64,000 bases of DNA from Clostridia bacterium (GTDB lineage Bacteria > Bacillota_A > Clostridia > Oscillospirales > CAG-272), in the NCBI GenBank assembly GCA_017462125.1, contig JAFTRQ010000074.1, positions 24,969-88,968 on the forward strand, in the 5' to 3' direction. The translations under genes were made by a program, and so were the position numbers. Below, piece by piece: positions 53,381 to 61,884 of this stretch. How positions within the stretch are numbered: position 1 is the first letter of the stretch; every line of letters begins with the position of its first letter. The notes below the pieces were generated by a model, which worked only from the letters and a program-made list of their open reading frames with translations, did not search any database and was not told the DNA's origin.

Positions 53381-54754
53381 TCATTTTTCGGATTTTTCAG
53401 CCGCGTTTTTGAGCATCTTTTCATACGGCATCAGCATACCCTCGTTCATCTTATTGCCCATCTTTGCCTTGATCTTAGGCGAGGAGATCAGCGCACCGAC
53501 GAGATACATTTTCAGCATCATTCCCCGTTTTTTCTGCGGGAAGTCATACTGCTTATGCTTTTTATAGAATTTGTGATCGGCTTTCATCATTCCCTGCATC
53601 AGCCAGATCAGATCGCGGAAGATCTTCATTCCTCCCACACCGTAGAAATTCTGCGGCGGTGCGTAAGAGGTATCGATGGCATATTCAAGCCTCATTGCAA
53701 GCTTGTCGATCTCACCGTCGGGATCTGTTTCATCGGTAGCAATACCCGCAAGGAAGTTGGAGCCAACCTGTGCTCTGCCCTCCAGGATCATCTGCAGATT
53801 AAACTCCTCGGAATAGTTGCCGCTGACAAGGTATCCCATCGGCATTCCCATAGTTACCGTTCTGTGACCGTTGCAGAATTGACGGTCATCATAAAGCTTG
53901 AAGGATGCTCCCATAGAGTGATCCTTAACGGTAAACGCCATAACGATAGCGCGCGCCTTTTGGATGGTGTTGCGCAGATAGTCGTCAAAGCCATCCTTAT
54001 AGACGCATTTTCCCGACACGGCGCAGTTAAAGCAACCGAGGCAGCCGCCCTTGAAGGGATATTCGCACAGATTGATCACACGCGTTCTTCTGTGGCACAT
54101 GGTTCTGAATCGCTCGATCATATTTTCAAGCTGAAGATCGCTCTCCTCACGGTTTGTAAGGATCACAATATCGTCATCTCCCACAACGTTGGCATCCTCG
54201 AGAGGCTTGCGCTCGGATACGGTTACCGCCACGTGCTTCGGCTCGGTATAGCTTACCGTGCTCTTCTCACAAATGCCGTTTTCCACGCAAAAAGCAAGAT
54301 ACTCAAAGAATTCGAGAGCGTCCTTCTGCCCCTTCTCGGTCAAAATATCGTCCATATCGGCGGAAAGACCGCGGATATACTTCAGCCCGAGATCGTGGCA
54401 GTTGTCCTCCACGTATCGGTGTGCCGTAACGTCGTAAAAATGCTTTGACGTGGTTATTTGTGTGGCATATTTGCCTTCTACGGAAATGCCGGACTCCTTG
54501 ATCAGCTCAATAAAACGGTGGAGCTGATAAGGCGCGATGAATGTATAGACAGGGTATGCAAAAAGCAACACGTCAGCTCTCTCGATCGCCGTTTTGACCT
54601 CGGACAGATCCTTTTCAAGAGATCTGATCTTCTGTCCTACGTTGATGACTTCAAATTTTGCTTTATTGGCACAAGCAAGCTCAAGAAATCTGACAGTTTG
54701 CAAAGTAATGCTGTAATTTCCCTTTGGGCTTCCGTTCAAAACAAGAATATTCAT
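53381..54754 (-). CDS. Tandem flavodoxin-fold NAD(P)H oxidoreductase with cysteine motif
   Basis: 457 residues. The first ~190 residues are a flavodoxin-like domain (MNILVLNGSPKGNYSITLQT, FAYPVYTFIAPYQLHRFIEL, QITTSKHFYD). A second flavodoxin-like region (~195-400) has lost the usual N-terminal NGSPR loop. It carries GGCLGCFNCAVSGKCVYKDGFDDY (~247-270), the cysteine pattern of iron-sulfur flavoproteins. The C-terminal ~60 residues are basic and hydrophobic and may associate with the membrane. It probably shuttles electrons through FMN and an Fe-S centre. It lies 55 bases after the beta-galactosidase gene on the same strand and may be read with it, though no functional link is obvious. Confidence 0.87.
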   Translation of the reverse strand: MNILVLNGSPKGNYSITLQTVRFLELACANKAKFEVINVGQKIRSLEKDLSEVKTAIERADVLLFAYPVYTFIAPYQLHRFIELIKESGISVEGKYATQITTSKHFYDVTAHRYVEDNCHDLGLKYIRGLSADMDDILTEKGQKDALEFFEYLAFCVENGICEKSTVSYTEPKHVAVTVSERKPLEDANVVGDDDIVILTNREESDLQLENMIERFRTMCHRRTRVINLCEYPFKGGCLGCFNCAVSGKCVYKDGFDDYLRNTIQKARAIVMAFTVKDHSMGASFKLYDDRQFCNGHRTVTMGMPMGYLVSGNYSEEFNLQMILEGRAQVGSNFLAGIATDETDPDGEIDKLAMRLEYAIDTSYAPPQNFYGVGGMKIFRDLIWLMQGMMKADHKFYKKHKQYDFPQKKRGMMLKMYLVGALISSPKIKAKMGNKMNEGMLMPYEKMLKNAAEKSEK

Positions 54755-54809
54755 AAAAGTCCTCTCTGAAAATGTTTTTTAGAATTGAAAGCTTATTAAT
54801 TTTGCCGAA

Positions 54810-57800
54810 TTAAAGCTCGCAATCCGCGATATAACTGACCTTCTTGGGCGGTGTATATACGTAAGAGTCGGAAAGCGCTCTTGTCTTTTCGCCGAAATCA
54901 TACCTTGACGTCTCACAAGCATCGGCAAAGCCCCCACTTCCGAGAACAAAAGCAAAGCTGAATTTGTGAGGGTGAAGCTCATATTGCTCCTCAGGCTCGG
55001 GGCCACAGGAATGGCTTCCAAGTCCTCTCATCCTATAATCGACGTAAAGATAATTCCTTTCGCTCTTGCAAAGCTCGTTTTTATGTCTTGCATCGGTCAG
55101 ATTTTCAAGGGTAAAGTCGTGATAGGAGAATGCAAAGGTGTCCGAGCCGATAACCGAAAGACCGCTATCTCCCTCTTCGGTTGTAAGAGTAAGAGCATAG
55201 GTGTCCTCGTGGTTTCCTGTCTCCTGCGGCATATCGTAATCGAAATTCATCTCGCTGACCGCGCTGTCATAGATCGAGACAGGTGCATTTGCCTTGGAAT
55301 CGGGGTAGTTTTCAAGCGGACCGCGTCCGAGCCAATGAGCTCTTTCGTATTCTTCGGGAATCTCAAACACAACGCCGATTCTCGGCAACACCTTGGGAAT
55401 CATTCCGTATGGCTCGCCCTTGATATGAACGAGGACGTTACCGTCAGCGAATATTTCATACTGAATCTTGATAAGGAAGCCCTCGTAATGAGAGTGAACG
55501 GCAAAAGCACCGTCTACCTTGACAACCACTCTGTCCTCTCTCTCCTCAACGTCCATATCAAAAAGATTGAAATAGAAGTGCTTGAGCATAAAGTATTCCC
55601 ACTCACCGATTCGTCTCGGGAAAAGACCCGGGATTCCGTCGTTATCGATATATGCTCTGTGAATATTCAGCTTCATCGGCTTGTCGAAGAGAAGCTTGCC
55701 GCCCTTCTTCACGTTGGCGATCATTCCCTTGACAAATTCGCACTCAAAGTCACCGTATTCAACCTTCAAAATATAGTCCTTGACGGTGACCCTTGCCTGC
55801 TTTTTGGGAGGCATATAGGCTTTTGCCGCTTCGAGAACTCCAAGAGCGAATTGCTTTTTATGCACCTGTGCTCCGTCCTTGAAATAAAGCACGTTCAGGT
55901 AATATCTCGCGCCGCTTATGGGGCTTTCAACGGTAAGATCGGGCTCAAGGGTCGCGCTTTCGTGGGGCTTGATCTCGGGCATAGGAAGCTCACCGCGCTT
56001 GATGATTTTGCCGTCGCACTCTATCTCATATTTCGCTTCAAGATAGGAAAGCGTAAGAAAATCGTTAGTATTTTTCACGGTAATCTTACCGTCGGCATAA
56101 GTGGTATACGCTGCAAAGGAGACCTGACCAAGCTCAAACCAAGCGGGCTTGGGTCTGCCATCGGAGAGACAGTATCCATCCATAGAGAAATTGACCCAGT
56201 GATAGATATCGTTGAAATCGCCTCCGTATTTCATAAAGACGTTCCCCTGCTCGTCCTTCGCGCCGAATCCGTGGGAACGGAACTCCCAAACGAATCCGCC
56301 GAGCATCTTTTCGTGGGTATAATTGTAATCCCAATAATCTTCGAGCGTTCCGGGGCTGTTACCCATAGCGTGGGCATACTCGATGGCAAGAACGGGATAG
56401 CCCTCGTCGGGGAAATCCATTGCCATCTTCATAGGATAGTAACCAAAGTTGCGGAAAGGCATATTCTCGCCGGGGTCCTGAGCGCAGATGACCTCCTTGG
56501 TGGGATCGAATTTTTTGATGAGTGCCGCACACTTATCGAGATTCTCTCCTCTGCCGCACTCGTTACCCGTAGACCAAAGGAAGATAGCCACTTCGTTTTT
56601 GTCTCGCTCGATCATACGAACAGTTCTGTCCTCATAAGCGGGATACCATTCGGGCGACTTGGAAATAAAGCCCTGATCCCCGTTAAAGGCATGGGCACCG
56701 TGAGTCTCAAGGTCGCATTCGTCCATAATATAAAGACCAAGCTCTGCCGCGATCTCATAGGTAGCGGGATCGTTGGGGTAATGTGACATACGGATGGCGT
56801 TGAGGCTGTTCGCCTTGATCATTTCAAGGTCGTGCTGTATCTGCTCAACGGTCATCGTCCGTCCGTTCCAGGGATCGTTTTCGTGACGGTTTACACCCTT
56901 TACATAAATGAGATGCTCGTTCACAAAGAATTTATTGCCCGAAACTCTTGTGTGCATAATTCCCACACGCTTTGAATGGATCTCAAAAGCAGAGTCTTCG
57001 TCTATAAGCTCGATATTGAGATCGTAAAGCTCGGGCTTCTCCGCGTTCCAAAGTCTCGGATCGTCAAGCTCAAAGGTATGCTTGACCACCTCTGCCGAGT
57101 CATATTCAGCACTCTTGCCGTCAAGGGTAAATCTCACTTTGTACGGAGAATTTACACAAAGCTTCGCCTCCACGGAAATGCTTGAATAAGTGGTGGTTAC
57201 TCTGAAGTCCCAGAGAGTATTTTTCTCGGTTTCGATAAGGAAAACGTCTCTGAAAATACCGCTTGCAAGAAGCATATCCTGATTTTCAAGATAGGTTGCG
57301 TCAGAATAGGTAAACACCTTGACCGCGAGAAGATTCTCACCCTCACGTATCAAATCGGTGACGTCAAATTCCGCGGGAAGTCTGCTTCCCTTTGAAAATC
57401 CCACCATCTCCCCATTGAGATAGACGTAAAACGCGTTGTCAACTCCCGCAAAATGCAGAATACTGCGACCGGCCTTCTTGTCCACCGTAAAGGTTCTGCG
57501 GTAGAGTCCAACGGGATTCTGCTTTTTCACAAAAGGAGGAATGAACGGAATGGGATAGAGCGTATTTGTATATTCGGGGTTCCCGTAGCCTCTGTACTGC
57601 CACATTGAGGGAACGTCAATGGTATCCCAATCGCCATCTGACACATCAGTGCGATAAAACTCCTTCATACTATCCTCAAGGAGATATTTAAAACGATAAT
57701 CGCCGTTTAATGAACGAACGTTGGCAGACTCAAATTTGTTTCTGTAATACACTCCTCTTTTGTGAGAGGGGATCACCGTCGCTCTTGCAGGTAGACGGTT

Positions 57801-57866
57801 TATATGCAGAAGCCTATGGTTTTCAATATTGGGGTCGGAATTTACAAGCAGTTCCTTTTTTATCAT
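54810..57866 (-). CDS. lacZ: Beta-galactosidase, glycoside hydrolase family 2 (LacZ type)
   Basis: 1018 residues, the length of E. coli LacZ. It has the full five-domain layout: an N-terminal jelly roll (VDNAFYVYLNGEMVGFSKGS, ~143-162), Ig-like domains, a TIM barrel and a C-terminal Bgal small-chain domain (~745-1010). The acid/base is Glu436 in FLWSTGNECGRG, and the nucleophile is Glu496 in LAIEYAHAMGNS. RHENDPWNGRTM (~327) is conserved. There is no signal peptide, so it acts in the cytoplasm on imported lactose or galactosides. The ATG at 57866 is chosen because GGAGG lies seven bases upstream. A divergent AraC gene shares its control region. Confidence 0.95.
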   Translation of the reverse strand: MIKKELLVNSDPNIENHRLLHINRLPARATVIPSHKRGVYYRNKFESANVRSLNGDYRFKYLLEDSMKEFYRTDVSDGDWDTIDVPSMWQYRGYGNPEYTNTLYPIPFIPPFVKKQNPVGLYRRTFTVDKKAGRSILHFAGVDNAFYVYLNGEMVGFSKGSRLPAEFDVTDLIREGENLLAVKVFTYSDATYLENQDMLLASGIFRDVFLIETEKNTLWDFRVTTTYSSISVEAKLCVNSPYKVRFTLDGKSAEYDSAEVVKHTFELDDPRLWNAEKPELYDLNIELIDEDSAFEIHSKRVGIMHTRVSGNKFFVNEHLIYVKGVNRHENDPWNGRTMTVEQIQHDLEMIKANSLNAIRMSHYPNDPATYEIAAELGLYIMDECDLETHGAHAFNGDQGFISKSPEWYPAYEDRTVRMIERDKNEVAIFLWSTGNECGRGENLDKCAALIKKFDPTKEVICAQDPGENMPFRNFGYYPMKMAMDFPDEGYPVLAIEYAHAMGNSPGTLEDYWDYNYTHEKMLGGFVWEFRSHGFGAKDEQGNVFMKYGGDFNDIYHWVNFSMDGYCLSDGRPKPAWFELGQVSFAAYTTYADGKITVKNTNDFLTLSYLEAKYEIECDGKIIKRGELPMPEIKPHESATLEPDLTVESPISGARYYLNVLYFKDGAQVHKKQFALGVLEAAKAYMPPKKQARVTVKDYILKVEYGDFECEFVKGMIANVKKGGKLLFDKPMKLNIHRAYIDNDGIPGLFPRRIGEWEYFMLKHFYFNLFDMDVEEREDRVVVKVDGAFAVHSHYEGFLIKIQYEIFADGNVLVHIKGEPYGMIPKVLPRIGVVFEIPEEYERAHWLGRGPLENYPDSKANAPVSIYDSAVSEMNFDYDMPQETGNHEDTYALTLTTEEGDSGLSVIGSDTFAFSYHDFTLENLTDARHKNELCKSERNYLYVDYRMRGLGSHSCGPEPEEQYELHPHKFSFAFVLGSGGFADACETSRYDFGEKTRALSDSYVYTPPKKVSYIADCEL

Positions 57867-57895
57867 AACATTACCTCCGAAATTTGGTATAATCA

Positions 57896-57924
57896 ATTTT
57901 AACATAATTATTACAAAAAAGCAA
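57896..57924 (-). promoter_or_regulatory. lacZ promoter
   Basis: On the minus strand: TTGCTT (57919-57924), 17-base spacer, TAAAAT (57896-57901). Its -35 box is one base from the -35 box of the divergent AraC promoter. Confidence 0.65.
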
Positions 57925-57925
57925 G

Positions 57926-57955
57926 TTGACAAATAGTATATAAATATGGTAAAAT
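57926..57955 (+). promoter_or_regulatory. Promoter of the AraC-type regulator divergent to lacZ
   Basis: TTGACA (57926-57931), 18-base spacer, TAAAAT (57950-57955) with TGG before it. Back-to-back -35 boxes mean one bound regulator could control both genes. Confidence 0.7.
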
Positions 57956-57976
57956 GATACTATCGGAGGTGATGTT

Positions 57977-58738
57977 ATGCTTTTCGTTACTATGGGCGCT
58001 CTTGAGCATTGCACTCATAACAAAGGCAAGCTTCAAGTTATCTGCCCTTCAATATGGATACATTACGTCATCGGCGGAAAGGGCTATTTTAACGGTCTTT
58101 CCATCGGCGCGGGACAGGCATTTATCGTATACAAAAACGATTTTTGCGAATATTACCCCGACGAGAGCGATCCATGGACATATATATGGATACGTCTTGA
58201 GGGTGACGACAGTGAGGAGCTTTTGCGCCGTTGCAAAATTCCGCTCACCACCGGATGCTTCGACTTTGATTATGCGGAGCGGCTGGCTGACATATCAAAA
58301 GCCCTATTTGGCAACAAAACGGCTCATATATCCAACCGTATCATGGGCGAAGCAACTGCAAAAATGATACTTTCGCTGAATTTCAACCAGAGTGATGACG
58401 AGCCTCATTCCTGCGACGCAGGCTGGGTAATCAAGGCAAAGTCATACATCTCGTCCAACTACCACAGACGGCTGAAGGTAGAGCAGATCGCCGAGGCTCT
58501 CCACATCGACCGTCAATATCTTCGCAATCTTTTCGTTAAGCACGAGGGCATTTCTACAAAAGAATATCTCGACGCATATCGAATGTCGCGCGCGGCGGAG
58601 CTACTCAGGCTTGAGGACTCAAGCGTATATATCGTTGCCCTTTCGGTGGGATATTCCGACTCTCTCGCCTTTTCAAAGGCCTTCAAAAAGCATTACGGTA
58701 TGTCTCCCAGCAAATATGCCCGACACCAACGCTCATAA
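57977..58738 (+). CDS. AraC family regulator, probable lacZ activator
   Basis: 253 residues. The N-terminal ~110 residues form an AraC-type cupin sensor (HYVIGGKGYFNGLSIGAGQA, CEYYPDESDPWTYIWIRLEG). The C-terminal two helix-turn-helix motifs are LKVEQIAEALHIDRQYLRNL and SVYIVALSVGYSDSLAFSKA, then FKKHYGMSPSKYARH. GGAGG lies eight bases before the ATG. It is transcribed away from lacZ with 110 bases between the start codons. By the usual logic of such pairs it activates lacZ in response to a galactoside; this is inference. Confidence 0.94.
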   Translation: MLFVTMGALEHCTHNKGKLQVICPSIWIHYVIGGKGYFNGLSIGAGQAFIVYKNDFCEYYPDESDPWTYIWIRLEGDDSEELLRRCKIPLTTGCFDFDYAERLADISKALFGNKTAHISNRIMGEATAKMILSLNFNQSDDEPHSCDAGWVIKAKSYISSNYHRRLKVEQIAEALHIDRQYLRNLFVKHEGISTKEYLDAYRMSRAAELLRLEDSSVYIVALSVGYSDSLAFSKAFKKHYGMSPSKYARHQRS

Positions 58739-58794
58739 TCCATATTTTTCATAAAATAAATGCTGACTCACTATTTGTACGTCAGAATTAGTTT

Positions 58795-59244
58795 TTATAC
58801 TACTTTTTCAATTATTCTCGCGAACTCTTCAAGTCCCGATCTGTCACTCTCATCAAATCTCGAATAGCTTGGGCTATCAATATCAAGAACTCCCACCACT
58901 TCTCCGTCGCTGTCAAAAAGCGGTACTACTATTTCGCTGTTTGATGCGCTATCACAGGCAATATGACCCGGGAACTCGTGCACATTGGCAACAAGCTTTG
59001 TCTTCTTCTCTGCCACCGCCGTGCCGCAGACTCCCTTGCCCACGGGGATCTCGATGCAGGCCGGCTTACCTTGAAAGGCATTCAGCACAAGCTTGCCGTC
59101 CTCCATCAAATAAAAGCCTGCCCAATTCAGATCTTCAAGGGTATGATAAAGCAACGCGGTTGCATTTGCAAGATTTGCTGTTCTGTGCGGTACATTCTCT
59201 ACAAGCGCGCAAAGTGCGTCACACAATTCTTTATAATCGGTCAT
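58795..59244 (-). CDS. msrC: Free methionine-(R)-sulfoxide reductase (GAF domain)
   Basis: 149 residues, a single GAF domain. fRMsr reduces free methionine-R-sulfoxide and protects against oxidative damage. The three cysteines of the family are all present: KPACIEI, GVCGTAV and HIACDSASNSEIVVPL (E. coli Cys84, Cys94, Cys118). NWAGFYL and VLDIDSP are also conserved. The start is placed at ATG 59244; an in-frame GTG four codons earlier is possible. It follows the nitroreductase-like gene by 16 bases, so both form a small redox-defence operon. Confidence 0.93.
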   Translation of the reverse strand: MTDYKELCDALCALVENVPHRTANLANATALLYHTLEDLNWAGFYLMEDGKLVLNAFQGKPACIEIPVGKGVCGTAVAEKKTKLVANVHEFPGHIACDSASNSEIVVPLFDSDGEVVGVLDIDSPSYSRFDESDRSGLEEFARIIEKVV

Positions 59245-59260
59245 ATTCAAATTCACGGTC

Positions 59261-59779
59261 TTATTCAGAGAAAAAGACACGGTTTTCCTTTCTTTCGGAT
59301 GCTGTGGGATATTCGGTATCACGATAACCGAGGATGCAGTTTCCAATACCTACATACTCGCCCTCAACACCGAGATCCTTCAAATACTGCTTCCACGCGG
59401 GCATTTCAAAGGTTTCCTTTGCCCTGTGGATCCAACAGCTGTCCACTCCGAGAGCATGAGCGGCAAGCATCAGGTTGCCCATCACAAGGCTGCCGTCATA
59501 GATACCCGTGGGGCAATCTGCCGCCGCAAGAACAACCAAAACCGCAGGTGCTCCGTAGAAGGGATCGCTATCTCTTCCCATAACCGCCGCATTGTCCTTG
59601 GCAAGCCTGTCTCTGATCTCCCTATCCGTGATCGCCACGATGATCGTCTGTTGGCGGTTCATACCGCTTGCGGCATACGTACCGGCCTCGACGATCTGCT
59701 CGATCACCTCGCGCGGCACAGCCTCACTCTTATATTTCCGCACACTTCTGCGGCTCTTGATAGATTCAATAATACTCAC
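59261..59779 (-). CDS. Nitroreductase family flavoprotein
   Basis: 172 residues. FMN-binding nitroreductase family with SIIESIKSRRSVRKYKSEAV (the RRSVR motif contacts FMN, ~8-14), AGTYAASGMNRQ (~33-44), DGSLVMGNLMLAAHALGVDSCW (~95-116) and the C-terminal GYRDTEYPTASER. A GTG start at 59779 is chosen since GGAGG lies nine bases upstream; the ATG at 59797 contains that GGAGG within its own codons. It probably uses NAD(P)H to reduce quinones, nitro compounds or enones. Its promoter lies at 59813-59841. Confidence 0.9.
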   Translation of the reverse strand: MSIIESIKSRRSVRKYKSEAVPREVIEQIVEAGTYAASGMNRQQTIIVAITDREIRDRLAKDNAAVMGRDSDPFYGAPAVLVVLAAADCPTGIYDGSLVMGNLMLAAHALGVDSCWIHRAKETFEMPAWKQYLKDLGVEGEYVGIGNCILGYRDTEYPTASERKENRVFFSE

Positions 59780-59812
59780 GGTAATGTTCCTCCACATCTT
59801 ATTGATATTAAT

Positions 59813-59841
59813 ATTTTATCATTTCTTTCAACTGATGTCAA
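59813..59841 (-). promoter_or_regulatory. Promoter of the nitroreductase-msrC operon
   Basis: On the minus strand: TTGACA (59836-59841), 17-base spacer, TAAAAT (59813-59818) with TGA before it. Confidence 0.7.
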
Positions 59842-59904
59842 GTGCTTCAAAGCATACTTTATTAAATGGACGAACATCTTGTTATTCATAAACAAAATTA
59901 AAAC

Positions 59905-59934
59905 TTGACAACCTACCCTGCTTTGCGTTATAAT
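59905..59934 (+). promoter_or_regulatory. Promoter of the aldo/keto reductase gene
   Basis: TTGACA (59905-59910), 18-base spacer, TATAAT (59929-59934). Confidence 0.75.
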
Positions 59935-59965
59935 AAAACAAACGACGTATGAAACGGAGAAGGCT

Positions 59966-61084
59966 ATGAACACTGCATTTGATAAAGTGAAAAAGAATTT
60001 TGGATTTGGTTGCATGAGATTTCCTATGAACGGAGACGAGGTCAATCACGAAGAGGTCTGCCGTATGGTAGATGCTTTTCTTGAAGCGGGCTTCAACTAT
60101 TTTGATACCGCTCACGGCTATCTTGGCGGAAAAAGCGAGACTGCTCTGCGTGAGTGCTTGACATCGCGCTATCCTCGCGAAGCTTTCGTGCTTACCAACA
60201 AGCTTTCAACCAACTATTTCAAGAAAAACGAGGATATCAGACCCTTTTTTGAGGAACAGCTGAAGATCTGTGGCGTTGACTACTTTGATTTTTATCTGAT
60301 GCATGCGCAAAACCGCTCGCTTTTTGCAAAATACAAGGCACACGGTGCTTACGAGACCTGTTTGGAGCTGAAAAAAGAGGGCAAGATCCGTCATTTCGGT
60401 ATTTCCTTCCACGACACTGCCGACGTTCTTGATCAGATCCTTACCGAATACCCTCAGATCGAGGTGGTACAGATCCAATTCAACTATCTTGACTATGAGG
60501 ATGCATCTGTACAGTCCCGTCTTTGTCTTGAATGCTGTCGCAAGCACGGCAAGCCCGTGATCGTAATGGAGCCTGTGAAGGGCGGCAGCCTTGTAAATCT
60601 TCCCGATGAAGCCAAGGCGATCTTGGACGAGCTTCAGGGCGGAAGCTACGCAAGCTACGCCATTCGATACGCCGCGGGCTTTGACGGCATCTTTATGGTG
60701 CTTTCGGGTATGGGAAGCATGGATATGATGCACGACAACCTTTCTTATATGACCGATTTCAAGCCTCTTGATGCACGCGAGGCAGAGGCTGTTGAAAAGG
60801 TTTGCGACGTCTTCCGCTCCAAGGACATCATTCCCTGCACCAAGTGCGGCTACTGCCTTGAGGGATGTCCCAAAAAGATAGCAATCCCCAATCTGTTCGC
60901 TTGTATGAACGAAAAGACGCTTTGGAACAATTGGAATGCAGGATACTACTACAGCATTCACACGAAAAACGCAGGAAAAGCAAGCGAATGCATCGGTTGC
61001 GGTGCGTGTGAGCGCATCTGCCCGCAGAAGCTGTCGATCCGCGAGCTTCTCAAGCAGGTTGCCGAGACTTTTGAGAAAGAATAG
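59966..61084 (+). CDS. Aldo/keto reductase with C-terminal 4Fe-4S domain
   Basis: 372 residues. The first ~275 form an AKR TIM barrel: GFGCMRFPMNG at the start, the catalytic FNYFDTAHGYLGG (Asp and Tyr, ~48-60), NKLSTNYF (Lys ~81) and YLMHAQNRS (His ~114). The C-terminal ~90 residues carry a ferredoxin-type motif CTKCGYCLEGCPKKIAIP (~292) and another, CIGCGACERICPQKLSIREL (~342), so two 4Fe-4S clusters are likely. This architecture is common in anaerobes, where electrons may come from ferredoxin instead of NAD(P)H. The substrate is unknown. A long hairpin follows the stop. Confidence 0.93.
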   Translation: MNTAFDKVKKNFGFGCMRFPMNGDEVNHEEVCRMVDAFLEAGFNYFDTAHGYLGGKSETALRECLTSRYPREAFVLTNKLSTNYFKKNEDIRPFFEEQLKICGVDYFDFYLMHAQNRSLFAKYKAHGAYETCLELKKEGKIRHFGISFHDTADVLDQILTEYPQIEVVQIQFNYLDYEDASVQSRLCLECCRKHGKPVIVMEPVKGGSLVNLPDEAKAILDELQGGSYASYAIRYAAGFDGIFMVLSGMGSMDMMHDNLSYMTDFKPLDAREAEAVEKVCDVFRSKDIIPCTKCGYCLEGCPKKIAIPNLFACMNEKTLWNNWNAGYYYSIHTKNAGKASECIGCGACERICPQKLSIRELLKQVAETFEKE

Positions 61085-61088
61085 CGAT

Positions 61089-61136
61089 TTTGGGGAAAGG
61101 AAACCCTTTTTGAAAAAATTGTTTCCTTTCCCCAAA
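61089..61136 (+). terminator. Hairpin after the aldo/keto reductase gene
   Basis: 16-bp stem TTTGGGGAAAGGAAAC (61089-61104) with GTTTCCTTTCCCCAAA (61121-61136), 16-base loop, no clear T run. A second copy of CCTTCCCCAAAA follows at 61144. It may stabilise mRNA instead of terminating. Confidence 0.5.
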
Positions 61137-61228
61137 CCCCTATCCTTCCCCAAAACTTCAAAAATCAGTGGTATATTTTAATCTAAGTACATCTTCAATC
61201 AGCAACGATAATTTAAGTAATATTCCTC

Positions 61229-61257
61229 TTGACTTAATACGGCAAATATGATAAAAT
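61229..61257 (+). promoter_or_regulatory. Promoter of the ThyX-like gene
   Basis: TTGACT (61229-61234), 17-base spacer, TAAAAT (61252-61257) with extended TGA. Confidence 0.7.
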
Positions 61258-61297
61258 TAAATATAGATAATAAAACTCTATATAAGGAGATAAAAAT

Positions 61298-61846
61298 ATG
61301 GATTTCACCGTTGAACTTTTGAAGTACCCCACCGAAGAGGATTGGATGCTTTGCAAGCTCTGTACCCTCAACACCGTTGGCAAGACCAGCACAAAGCTCC
61401 CCACCGCTGAGTGGAGACACAAGCTTCTGTTAAGTGAGCACAGCCCTATCAGAACGCTGAATTTCTGCATCAAGATGGTGATTCCCTATTACGTTTCGGT
61501 TCATTTCACGCGTCACTTTATCGGAGTTACCCACTTCGTACAGAGCCAGAGAAATGACCGTCAGGATAACTATGACAGAACGAAAGCGCCGCAGGATGCT
61601 CCCGTTTCTCATATGATGTACATAAACGCACAGGAGCTGATGTTTATGGCACGTCGCCGTCTCTGTATGCAGGCAGCAGCCGAGACCCGCGCGGTTATGG
61701 CTGAGATCGTGCGTCTTGTTGAAGAGCAGTGCCCCGAATTCGTTGGAACGCTTGAGCCGATGTGCTCCTATCGCGGAGGCAGATGCACCGAGTTCAATCC
61801 CTGCGGACTTTATAAGAAATACCTTACGGGTAAAGAAGAAAACTGA
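61298..61846 (+). CDS. ThyX-like flavin-dependent thymidylate synthase family protein
   Basis: 182 residues. It resembles the ThyX fold: WRHKLLLSEHSPIRTLNFCI (~39-58; the ExSxxR-like part near the flavin site), VSVHFTRHFIGVTHFVQSQR (~67-86) and NAQELMFMARRRLCMQAA (~113-130). The hallmark ThyX motif RHR-X7-S appears here as RHF-X8-S, so the third position is changed and the spacing is one longer. The end CSYRGGRCTEFNPCGLYKK has extra cysteines. It may make dTMP from dUMP, or belong to a diverged subfamily with another methyl acceptor. Thymidine salvage by Tdk is also encoded in the window. AAGGAG precedes the start. Confidence 0.75.
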   Translation: MDFTVELLKYPTEEDWMLCKLCTLNTVGKTSTKLPTAEWRHKLLLSEHSPIRTLNFCIKMVIPYYVSVHFTRHFIGVTHFVQSQRNDRQDNYDRTKAPQDAPVSHMMYINAQELMFMARRRLCMQAAAETRAVMAEIVRLVEEQCPEFVGTLEPMCSYRGGRCTEFNPCGLYKKYLTGKEEN

Positions 61847-61854
61847 TTATTAAC

Positions 61855-61872
61855 GGGCGACGGAAGTCGCCC
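61855..61872 (+). terminator. Short GC-rich hairpin between the ThyX-like and DMT transporter genes
   Basis: GGGCGAC (61855-61861), loop GGAA, GTCGCCC (61866-61872), then atattt. It is a possible weak terminator and ends 12 bases before the next start codon, where it could also limit translation. Confidence 0.5.
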
Positions 61873-61884
61873 ATATTTAACACT

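Noticed and set aside
54966..56786. A 606-codon plus-strand open frame inside lacZ
   Set aside because: Antisense to an unmistakable GH2 beta-galactosidase with both catalytic glutamates.
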